Below, in pieces: positions 1 to 4,411 of a stretch of 5,690 nucleotides of DNA. Made by a program: the position numbers and the translations under genes. The DNA comes from Candidatus Nitrosopolaris rasttigaisensis. Lineage in GTDB: Archaea > Thermoproteota > Nitrososphaeria > Nitrososphaerales > Nitrososphaeraceae. The stretch spans positions 1-5,690 of the forward strand of contig CAKOFP010000067.1 of the NCBI GenBank assembly GCA_933226995.1, written 5' to 3'. The notes under the pieces are model-generated. The model did not search any database, was not told where the DNA came from, and worked only from the letters and a program-made list of their open reading frames with translations. The first letter of the stretch is position 1. Each line of letters starts with the position of its first letter.

Positions 1-88
1 AAGTGAAGCACTTAGTATAGACGAAAAAACTGAGATAGTTCTCCATCTCCTTTTGGCTCGACTGATTAAGTCAGGATCAGGATTTTAA
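1..88 (+). CDS. 3' end of an unrecognised plus-strand protein (partial)
   Basis: A reading frame is open from base 2 to the TAA at 86-88 and encodes 28 residues, beginning SEALSIDEKTEIVLHLL and ending ARLIKSGSGF. The stretch has the character of an amphipathic C-terminal helix (alternating Leu/Ile/Val with Glu/Lys/Arg) followed by a Gly/Ser tail, which fits the end of a real gene that begins outside the window. Its stop overlaps the stop of the minus-strand gene at 85-87, so the two genes are convergent with almost no spacer. Nothing here identifies the family. A chance open frame of this length is possible, so the call is tentative. Confidence 0.5.
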   Translation, partial: SEALSIDEKTEIVLHLLLARLIKSGSGF

Positions 89-567
89 TTTACATCAGTT
101 GGATGGAATTCATGAGATAGACTGTGGGGGTGTTCGTAAGTTGGTTCTCTTTGCTCCTCGAGCACTGGGTGTTTTCTAAGTACTTTGTACAGCCATTCCT
201 TCCCTCTCTTATTTCTCGAAAGCTTGCTCCTTTCAGAATACCTAGATAGATATGTCGCAACCACGCTAAGCTGAATGGGCTCTTGATACTCATCCTCGTA
301 GATTTCTAGAATATCGGATGAAGTAAAGGTGCTATAAGGGAATTTTCGCTCTATAAGATTCCATATCTTGGAACCTACTGACGTCAGGTTATCCTTCTCT
401 CCGAGTTTTGCATTATCCTCAATATTGTCTTTGCCCTTCACTTCTAGGAGATCTAGAACTTCAATGAATTTGATAATCTTGGTCTTTGAGATATTACCTT
501 CTAACGCTAGATCATATTTTCCTCCATCCGCATCCTCAAGTTGAATCTTTATTTTTTTCCTGCTCAT
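85..567 (-). CDS. Winged-helix DNA-binding-like protein, thaumarchaeal type (160 aa)
   Basis: Seen: 160 residues starting at ATG 567. Residues 4-42 form a short strand/helix module (KIKIQLEDADGGKYDLALEG, then a helix around 28-42). A Lys/Asp/Glu-rich linker runs over 43-60. Residues 63-131 look like a winged helix: helix 1 at about 65-76 (SKIWNLIERKFP), helix 2 at about 82-92, a probable recognition helix at about 100-112 (LSVVATYLSRYSE), and a basic wing with SRNKRGKEWLYKVLRKHP at 117-134. The tail has four histidines (146, 148, 152, 155). Known: small archaeal proteins with this arrangement are usually transcription regulators or nucleic-acid-binding proteins. Inferred: a cytoplasmic DNA-binding protein, target unknown. 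A TATA-like box sits about 28 nt upstream of the ATG, suggesting a leaderless mRNA, and a palindrome lies just beyond it. The protein is acidic at its N-terminus and basic in the winged region. No enzymatic motif is visible, and a protein-protein adaptor role remains possible. Confidence 0.85.
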   Translation of the reverse strand: MSRKKIKIQLEDADGGKYDLALEGNISKTKIIKFIEVLDLLEVKGKDNIEDNAKLGEKDNLTSVGSKIWNLIERKFPYSTFTSSDILEIYEDEYQEPIQLSVVATYLSRYSERSKLSRNKRGKEWLYKVLRKHPVLEEQREPTYEHPHSLSHEFHPTDVN

Positions 568-590
568 TATTAATCTGCTGGGTGTTTACT

Positions 591-598
591 GTATATGC
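591..598 (-). promoter_or_regulatory. TATA-like box for the winged-helix gene
   Basis: On the minus strand this reads GCATATAC and is centred about 28 nt upstream of the ATG at 567. That is the usual archaeal TATA-to-start distance, so the ATG could be the first transcribed base or nearly so. There is no Shine-Dalgarno-like sequence before this ATG (CAGCAGATTAATA), which agrees with leaderless translation. The box is not a strong consensus match. Confidence 0.4.
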
Positions 599-605
599 AC
601 CAGGA

Positions 606-620
606 TGTTAATTCTTAACA
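606..620. promoter_or_regulatory. Palindrome TGTTAA-TTC-TTAACA, candidate operator
   Basis: A perfect inverted repeat with 6-bp arms and a 3-bp spacer lies immediately upstream of the TATA-like box of the winged-helix gene, about 39-53 nt before its ATG. Symmetric sites in this place usually bind dimeric winged-helix regulators, and autoregulation by the neighbouring gene product is a reasonable guess. AT-rich intergenic DNA also gives such repeats by chance. Confidence 0.35.
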
Positions 621-738
621 GGGCTACTAACAATCTTGGTGACAAAAAGCTTAGCATTTATTAACCGTACACTAAGCCACCTAATCAGGCTGGCTGGCCG
701 TGTAACGTAGCCTGTGAAATAAACCTTCTTGCGACGTC

Positions 739-748
739 TAATATATTA
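739..748 (+). promoter_or_regulatory. TATA-like element upstream of the secreted-protein gene
   Basis: TAATATATTA is itself a 10-bp palindrome and lies 42-51 nt before the ATG at 790. With the usual archaeal spacing it would place the transcript start near 770 and give a leader of about 20 nt. A second candidate, CTTAAATG around 759-766, is about 27 nt from the ATG and would instead give a leaderless transcript. The sequence alone does not decide between them. Confidence 0.4.
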
Positions 749-789
749 ATTCAATGCTCTTAAATGTGAAATAATGGCCATTTCGTAAT

Positions 790-1188
790 ATGAAGGTAGT
801 TGGACAAGAAGTTTTAATTTTGTCGATATTAATGATGTTAGTAATCTCGTGCTGCTCCGCTGCTCTTTCTATGCAACTGGCAGCGGCATCCAAGTCTCAT
901 AGCAATGGGACTCAGTTTAGCGTTGCTCTTGTTCGTAGTAATTCACAAAATGGACCAATAAACATATCCATTAACGATACCGTCGTGGCGTCGAATATCG
1001 ATGTAACTAAAAAAAATAATTTGGTCATACCTATCACGGTTCCAGACAAGCTCATGAATGGCACGATACGGATATGTGCAACCGCGGTAACACCGCCTGC
1101 CGCTCAGATTTGTACCGATGGTCAAAATATGAAACAGGGCGGAAAGAATAAAGTCACTCTTGATTTGACAAAGGCTATAGCAGGCTAA
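790..1188 (+). CDS. Secreted or lipid-anchored protein with N-glycosylation sequons (132 aa)
   Basis: I do not recognise a named family. Seen: an N-terminal hydrophobic segment, residues 7-28 (VLILSILMMLVISCCSAALS), typical of a signal peptide. The VISC at 18-21 loosely resembles an archaeal lipobox, so lipid attachment at Cys21 is possible; otherwise cleavage would be near SAA/LSM at 23-28. The mature part, about 100 residues, is rich in Thr, Asn, Ser and Val and alternates hydrophobic and polar residues as in a beta-sandwich. It carries four N-X-S/T sequons (N39, N58, N62, N90) and two further cysteines (C96, C108) that could form a disulfide. Inferred: an extracytoplasmic beta-rich domain, perhaps a surface or matrix protein. 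The ATG at 790 has no Shine-Dalgarno; upstream TATA-like elements are annotated separately. It is followed on the same strand by a tiny membrane protein with its own promoter. Certain as a gene; function unknown. Confidence 0.8.
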   Translation: MKVVGQEVLILSILMMLVISCCSAALSMQLAAASKSHSNGTQFSVALVRSNSQNGPINISINDTVVASNIDVTKKNNLVIPITVPDKLMNGTIRICATAVTPPAAQICTDGQNMKQGGKNKVTLDLTKAIAG

Positions 1189-1230
1189 CTACAACTTTGA
1201 AGATGGATTACTTTTTAAAGATGGGCTACC

Positions 1231-1240
1231 ATTTATATAA
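1231..1240 (+). promoter_or_regulatory. TATA box for the small membrane protein
   Basis: ATTTATATAA is the best archaeal TATA match in the window. It is centred about 28 nt before the TTG at 1264, so transcription would start at or next to that codon. The box is enclosed in an exact 6-bp inverted repeat, CCATTT (1229-1234) and AAATGG (1240-1245), centred on 1237, which could let a dimeric regulator occlude TBP. Confidence 0.5.
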
Positions 1241-1263
1241 AATGGAAAGTAGTACTTGCGTGA

Positions 1264-1401
1264 TTGGCACACGATCATACTGACGGTAATACTGGTGAAA
1301 GTGGCAAACCGAGAAGAGTTAGTAAAAAAGGGATCTTCTTGACAGCCGCGATTGTCGCAGGAATTATCTTGGCCAGTTTCCTTGTATATCTTATACCGTA
1401 A
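1264..1401 (+). CDS. Very small single-pass membrane protein (45 aa), possibly truncated
   Basis: Seen: a 45-residue frame from TTG 1264 to TAA 1399-1401. It begins MAHDHTDGNTGESG, continues with a basic patch KPRRVSKK (15-22), and ends in a strongly hydrophobic helix (about 24-43, GIFLTAAIVAGIILASFLVY) plus LIP. The basic patch before the helix predicts a cytoplasmic N-terminus and an outside C-terminus. An in-frame TGA directly precedes the TTG, so no longer N-terminus exists, and a TATA box about 28 nt upstream supports this start. Such soluble-tail/TM starts are familiar at the N-terminus of longer archaeal bitopic proteins, so this may be a gene cut short by a stop right after the helix. 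The frame after the TAA stays open to about 1470 but does not resemble an ectodomain to me. It could equally be a genuine miniprotein. Function unknown. It ends 30 bp from the convergent Nudix gene. Confidence 0.5.
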   Translation: MAHDHTDGNTGESGKPRRVSKKGIFLTAAIVAGIILASFLVYLIP

Positions 1402-1431
1402 ATTACTCCTCTCATGGTTACCCAGTCTAAT

Positions 1432-1857
1432 TCAGCAATGTGGACCTACAAACGCTATAGCTTTTTTTAATAATTGTTTCGCATTTTTGTACGTCAATTG
1501 ATTGATTGCTGAGTCATATTCCATCCAAGCGTATCCATCGTGTTCGGATGAAAGTATAACTTCGCGTGTATTGGTTTTAGCAATGTAAAAAATAACCCGT
1601 TTATGAACTAGTTTATCTATTCGTCTATAGTAGTACTCTATGTTCGATATAAAGCCTTTAACAAATTCAATGTCATTGATCCCAGTTTCTTCATATATTT
1701 CTCGACGTGCAGTCTGGAATCCGTCTTCACCTAATTCGATGTTTCCCTTAGGAAAGTCCCAATGACCTGAATTATGATGCAGTAATAAGTATTCTGTTCT
1801 CAGCAAATCCTCATTGAGTGAATATAAAATAGCACCAGCAGAGTTTTCATCAAACAT
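1432..1857 (-). CDS. Nudix hydrolase, bis(5'-nucleosyl)-tetraphosphatase-like (141 aa)
   Basis: Seen: a complete Nudix box GX5EX7REUXEEXGU at residues 38-60, with G38, E44, R52-E53-I54, E56-E57 and G59-I60. It directly follows WDFPKG (33-38), the signature of the animal/archaeal Ap4A hydrolase group. The Glu cluster REIYEE binds the catalytic metal ions. Known: this group hydrolyses dinucleoside polyphosphates such as Ap4A asymmetrically; related members act on other nucleoside diphosphate derivatives, so the substrate is inferred. Length (about 140) is normal and the protein is cytoplasmic. Start choice: ATG 1857 is preceded by GGGTG at 9 nt; a GTG at 1869 in the same frame would add four residues (VLKI). 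It is the last gene of the minus-strand series, 51 bp after the small 55-residue ORF, and could be cotranscribed with it. The catalytic box is intact, with no sign of decay. Confidence 0.94.
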   Translation of the reverse strand: MFDENSAGAILYSLNEDLLRTEYLLLHHNSGHWDFPKGNIELGEDGFQTARREIYEETGINDIEFVKGFISNIEYYYRRIDKLVHKRVIFYIAKTNTREVILSSEHDGYAWMEYDSAINQLTYKNAKQLLKKAIAFVGPHC

Positions 1858-1908
1858 TATCTTTAGCACCCACAGGATTTCACTGACTTTTTTGTCAAGC
1901 CTATTTGC

Positions 1909-2076
1909 TCATTTTTCATGCTTTTCCGCTGTACGACTACTAGGTGCATCATCCGTTGTTTCTGCTGATGGATCAGGCGGAGCATAATCATGAATGTCTT
2001 CCCATTCCTTCGAGGATTGCCAGTAGTTACAATACCATTTGCGTGATCCAGCGTGATAATCTCCATGCTCCGGCAT
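1909..2076 (-). CDS. Small acidic protein with a Trp/Tyr/Cys cluster (55 aa)
   Basis: I do not recognise this protein. Seen: ATG 2076 to TGA 1909-1911, 55 residues. The first half (MPEHGDYHAGSRKWYCNYW, then QSSKEWEDIHDYA) is rich in Trp, Tyr and His, with a single Cys16. The second half is a hydrophilic Pro/Asp/Ser/Thr/Glu tail ending in EKHEK. The N-terminal part looks like a small folded, possibly degenerate zinc-finger-like module (WYC-x2-W where a second Cys would be expected), but no metal site is complete. A longer overlapping frame (67 codons, 1863-2066) exists. Its product is Met/Gln/Lys-rich and looks like an out-of-frame translation, so I prefer the 55-residue frame on composition. 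It lies 54 bp after the cis-prenyltransferase gene and before the Nudix gene, all on the minus strand, so it is plausibly in the same transcript. No Shine-Dalgarno was found. Confidence 0.5.
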   Translation of the reverse strand: MPEHGDYHAGSRKWYCNYWQSSKEWEDIHDYAPPDPSAETTDDAPSSRTAEKHEK

Positions 2077-2130
2077 TTCTATAGATATTTATCACGATCA
2101 AATTGACTCATACTTATTCTTATCACTAAG

Positions 2131-2946
2131 CTACTTGCCATATCTCCGTATTCTTCGTTGGTACGTTCTGATTGCCCTCATCAGGTCTATTTTGCGGAAT
2201 TCCGGCCAGAAAACATCCATAAACACTAATTCGCTATACGCACTTTGCCATATTAGAAACCCGCTTAGACGTTTTTCTCCAGAAGTTCTCAATATCAAAT
2301 CGGGTTCTGGCTGTGGCAAATGGGATGTGTAGAGACAGGATTCGATCACCTTTTCGTCGATATCTTCCACAGAGAGTTCACCAGTTTTAGTCATTAGTGC
2401 AATTTTCTTTACAGCATCCACGAGCTCTTCCTGTCCACCGTAGGCAACTGCTATGTTTAGAAACATGGAGTTATACTTTGCCGTGTCTTCCTCTAGCTTA
2501 TTCAATATTTCCTGAAGTTGCGTTGGGAGCAGTTTAACATTTCCTATTGCCTTAATTTTCATGCGACGCCGGTGTATTCTCGAGTCTTTGTAGAGCTTTT
2601 CTAGTTTTAACTGTAATAGTCGATAAATATTATCTACCTCTTCATCTTTTCTATCCAGATTCTCTGTGGACAACACGTACAAGGTAGTAATTTTAATACC
2701 TAATTCATGAATCCAATTCAAAAGTTCCTCAGCTTTATCTGCGCCCATAAAATGACCGCTTCCTGCTCGCATGAAGTTGTACTTTGCCCATCGCCTGTTT
2801 CCGTCTAATATGATCGCAATATGATTGGGAAGCGAGTCATTGAGAATTTGAGACTCTAGTCGTCGCTCATAAAGATTGTAGAGTCCGCTGCGCTTAAAGA
2901 AAGTCTCCGCAAGAGCCCTACTGCCAATATCTTGAATCACGATCAA
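2131..2946 (-). CDS. uppS: Cis-prenyl diphosphate synthase (undecaprenyl diphosphate synthase family)
   Basis: The enzyme adds isopentenyl diphosphate units in cis to an allylic primer (in archaea usually geranylgeranyl diphosphate), making the long polyprenyl diphosphate that becomes the lipid carrier for protein N-glycosylation and other glycans. Seen: HIAIILDGNRRWAK at 42-55 with catalytic Asp48 and the diphosphate-binding arginines; GH at 64-65; LSTENL at 92-97, the equivalent of bacterial SSENWNR; and the C-terminal signature PDLILRTSGEKRLSGF (215-230) with R220 and R226, followed by WQSAYSELVF and FWPEF. At 271 residues it is slightly longer than E. coli UppS (253), because of about 20 extra N-terminal residues. 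There is no ATG before the active site: the start must be TTG 2946 or GTG 2940, and neither has a clear Shine-Dalgarno. It is preceded by the DUF373 membrane protein gene with a 68-bp gap, so they are likely cotranscribed. It is peripheral to the cytoplasmic membrane. Product length cannot be read from sequence. Confidence 0.96.
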   Translation of the reverse strand: MIVIQDIGSRALAETFFKRSGLYNLYERRLESQILNDSLPNHIAIILDGNRRWAKYNFMRAGSGHFMGADKAEELLNWIHELGIKITTLYVLSTENLDRKDEEVDNIYRLLQLKLEKLYKDSRIHRRRMKIKAIGNVKLLPTQLQEILNKLEEDTAKYNSMFLNIAVAYGGQEELVDAVKKIALMTKTGELSVEDIDEKVIESCLYTSHLPQPEPDLILRTSGEKRLSGFLIWQSAYSELVFMDVFWPEFRKIDLMRAIRTYQRRIRRYGK

Positions 2947-2982
2947 TACACAAAGCCTAAGTGTTCGACAATGATTTTACTG

Positions 2983-3003
2983 TTTTGAAACAATTAGTCA
3001 AAA
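2983..3003. repeat. Inverted repeat between DUF373 and uppS genes
   Basis: TTTTGA (2983-2988) and TCAAAA (2998-3003) form a perfect 6-bp inverted repeat with a 9-nt loop, 12 bp after the DUF373 stop codon on the minus strand. It is AT-rich and weak as an RNA hairpin. It could be an internal terminator, processing site or operator for the uppS promoter, or a chance repeat. Confidence 0.25.
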
Positions 3004-3014
3004 TATCTCGAGGA

Positions 3015-4220
3015 TTAATGCTTGAGATCTTCTCCACCCTTCCTGTTCCTGAAATATTGGAACAAGAACGTAGCCGCGACCAATGTTATAGCCAATCCGA
3101 TTAACAACGAGGAAATTAGGCTAAACGGATTAGTTCGTTCGGTCAGAACAGACGTAAACTGCAGGATAGGGATATACAATAACGCTAGCACCACGAGTCG
3201 TAAAATATCGGACATCGTCAGGATACTGCCTTTGAACCAGTTACTCAAAAGCGATCCGGCTAGGATAGTCGCTATACCGATCCAAAGCAGAGTGATAGTA
3301 CCATGAACAAAACTTCCAACTATGATTCTGTTACTTATAACATGCAAAGCGCCCATATTCGGCACAATCGCTTCATTAGGAATGCTCGAAAGGCCATTTA
3401 CTATTGAAACCACAATGATCAATATTCCGGCAAAAGCAGAGAAAATTCGAATAAAACCAGTTGGTGTGGGTCTTCCAAGTGAACTTAGCGCCTTGTCTAT
3501 ATCAAACGCTCTAATGATGAAAGCTACTCCTAAAATACTGAACACTAACGCTAGAGCCTCTTTCGTTAACCCAAAAAAGCTCGCAAGACTTGTTGCAACT
3601 AGGAGCGCGCCTGGAACTCCCAAAAAGAATTTCGAATAACGAGGGTCATAAGCAAGCATTTTTACGTACCTTCCTAAAACAGCGTATGAATATTCGACGC
3701 TTCTGCTATGTTTGATTATTATCCGCTGTATAGAAATGACGGGAACCATAGTTTGAATCACAGGCACAACAGTCTCATCGTCTTCGCCATCGGAGACGAG
3801 TACAGCGGCATCTGCCCGATACTCGCTAAGGACATTCTGGATCTCTAGACCTATTTTCTCGTCTGCTTCAATGCCCCGATTAAACTTACCTGCTACAAGG
3901 GCAACCTGTGAGCTGTATCCTTTAGCCACGAGTTCCTCATATGTTTTGATTGCTGCAAAGATAGCGTTAGCGTCTGGATCTTCTGGATCTTCTATCGCTA
4001 GTCTTACCCCAGCATTAATACATGGGTCTCTTCCCACAACAGGTGTTTCGATGCCGCCTTTGGAGCCGATATCATCGTCTCGATCAACACATAAAACGAG
4101 AATTCTGCTATGTGTTGATGTGGCCGTTGCTGCTACCCTAGATAATCCTGCTCCATTTTTCTTCGCGTAGTTATCAACACTAGGCATTCTGAACTCTCTT
4201 AGTACTATATAACCTTCCAA
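3015..4220 (-). CDS. DUF373 family membrane protein (401 aa)
   Basis: DUF373 is an archaeal family of unknown function with a soluble domain followed by a membrane domain. Seen: residues 39-66 contain RILVLCVDRDDDIG and the run GIETPVVGRD, the family's hallmark acidic motif; IEDPEDPDANAIFAA (76-90) and VSDGEDDETVVPVIQ (142-156) are further conserved acidic blocks. Residues 195-390 hold about six hydrophobic segments (roughly 198-217, 220-237, 255-276, 298-324, 339-358, 366-389), and the C-terminus is basic (RNRKGGEDLKH). The acidic clusters suggest metal or nucleotide binding, but no activity is established. Start: TTG 4220 has a good Shine-Dalgarno (AAGGAGAG) and a TATA-like sequence upstream; ATG 4187 (MPSVDNYAKK) would remove 11 residues and has only GAGAG before it. 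Most relatives, as I recall them, begin closer to the RILVLCVD strand, so the 38-residue lead here is longish. It is the first gene of a minus-strand series followed by uppS. Confidence 0.93.
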   Translation of the reverse strand: MEGYIVLREFRMPSVDNYAKKNGAGLSRVAATATSTHSRILVLCVDRDDDIGSKGGIETPVVGRDPCINAGVRLAIEDPEDPDANAIFAAIKTYEELVAKGYSSQVALVAGKFNRGIEADEKIGLEIQNVLSEYRADAAVLVSDGEDDETVVPVIQTMVPVISIQRIIIKHSRSVEYSYAVLGRYVKMLAYDPRYSKFFLGVPGALLVATSLASFFGLTKEALALVFSILGVAFIIRAFDIDKALSSLGRPTPTGFIRIFSAFAGILIIVVSIVNGLSSIPNEAIVPNMGALHVISNRIIVGSFVHGTITLLWIGIATILAGSLLSNWFKGSILTMSDILRLVVLALLYIPILQFTSVLTERTNPFSLISSLLIGLAITLVAATFLFQYFRNRKGGEDLKH

Positions 4221-4223
4221 TGA

Positions 4224-4231
4224 CTCTCCTT
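4224..4231 (-). promoter_or_regulatory. Shine-Dalgarno favouring the TTG start of the DUF373 gene
   Basis: The minus strand reads AAGGAGAG, with the GGAG core 5 nt before TTG 4220. This is one of the clearest ribosome binding sites in the window and is the main reason to prefer TTG 4220 over the internal ATG 4187. A TATA-like element on the same strand at 4270-4277 (CATATAAC) would give a leader of about 25 nt that includes it. Confidence 0.5.
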
Positions 4232-4269
4232 GTTAATTAATTTAATCTCCCAGCTTCGTCGATTATCGG

Positions 4270-4277
4270 GTTATATG
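4270..4277 (-). promoter_or_regulatory. TATA-like element for the DUF373-uppS transcript
   Basis: The minus strand reads CATATAAC here. Spaced about 27 nt from a transcript start near 4246, it would leave a short leader carrying the AAGGAGAG site. An alternative is the AT stretch TTAAATTAATTAA on the minus strand (4233-4245), which would put the transcript start near 4211 and favour ATG 4187. The same AT stretch could serve the plus strand, so direction is uncertain. Confidence 0.3.
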
Positions 4278-4397
4278 GGCCGGGTTCAGTGTTGTGACAC
4301 GAGATGTTTTAGATCGATCCGTTCTACTGATGCTATTCTTTTTGGTACACGGGAAGGTCTCCCTCCGAGTCTTGATGGGGCTGACAGTCAGCTATGA
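4275..4397 (+). CDS. Candidate 40-residue Cys-containing small protein
   Basis: Seen: ATG 4275 to TGA 4395-4397, encoding 40 residues that start MGRVQCCDTRCFRS and continue with IRSTDAILFGTREGLPPSL. Three cysteines (6, 7, 11) are clustered near the N-terminus as CCDTRC, and the second half contains a well-mixed FGTREGLPPSLDG stretch with many G-starting codons, as expected for coding DNA. An AT-rich element (TTAATTAATTTAA, about 4234-4246) lies roughly 35 nt before the ATG and could be its promoter. It fills most of the gap between the divergent DUF373 gene and the convergent pyrF gene, ending 14 bp from the pyrF stop. Four cysteines would be expected for a classical zinc site and only three are seen. 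The opposite strand also has an open frame (see rejected items). The gene call is tentative and no function is assigned. Confidence 0.35.
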   Translation: MGRVQCCDTRCFRSIRSTDAILFGTREGLPPSLDGADSQL

Positions 4398-4411
4398 TAT
4401 AACATGCACTA

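Larger units (their letters stand above)
568..789. other. Divergent intergenic region with short inverted repeats
   Basis: This 222-bp gap separates the divergently transcribed winged-helix and secreted-protein genes. Besides the palindrome at 606-620 it holds two further short inverted repeats: GCTTAG (649-654) with CTAAGC (672-677), and CAGGCT (686-691) with AGCCTG (709-714). Neither has a T-run typical of a terminator. The left half serves the minus gene and the AT-rich right end (739-766) serves the plus gene. I see no tRNA or convincing coding frame. A start-less open frame on the minus strand is listed among the rejected items. Confidence 0.4.

Noticed and set aside
605..664. 19-codon plus-strand ORF starting at ATG 605
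   Set aside because: It is too short, its start lies within the palindrome region and it has no features supporting translation.
608..748. Minus-strand open frame of about 45 codons in the divergent region (contains VYFTGYVTRPASLIRWL)
   Set aside because: There is no ATG, GTG or TTG in the frame, and stops on both sides are close. It looks peptide-like but could only be a remnant, and chance is the simpler explanation.
943..1125. 60-codon minus-strand frame inside the secreted-protein gene
   Set aside because: It is an antisense shadow of a gene with a clear signal peptide and sequons.
1863..2066. 67-codon minus-strand frame upstream of the Nudix gene
   Set aside because: Its product is Met/Gln/Lys-rich (for example FMIMLRLIHQQKQRMMHLVV) without domain character, and it overlaps a more protein-like 55-residue frame.
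2135..2332. 65-codon plus-strand frame opposite the uppS C-terminus
   Set aside because: It is the complement of conserved catalytic motifs of uppS, with no promoter or protein-like character.
3022..4170. Three plus-strand frames inside the DUF373 gene (94, 105 and 99 codons)
   Set aside because: They run antisense to a well-supported gene and their translations lack domain features, so they are shadow frames.
4290..4390. Minus-strand open frame opposite the 40-residue candidate (contains RLGGRPSRVPKRIASVER)
   Set aside because: It has no usable start codon after its upstream stop, whereas the plus-strand frame starts with ATG. It might be a shadow of the plus frame or vice versa, so the plus call is kept at low confidence.
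4261..4400. Possible tRNA suggested by a GGGTTCAGT-like sequence
   Set aside because: No cloverleaf could be drawn: matching acceptor, D and anticodon stems are absent at the required spacing.
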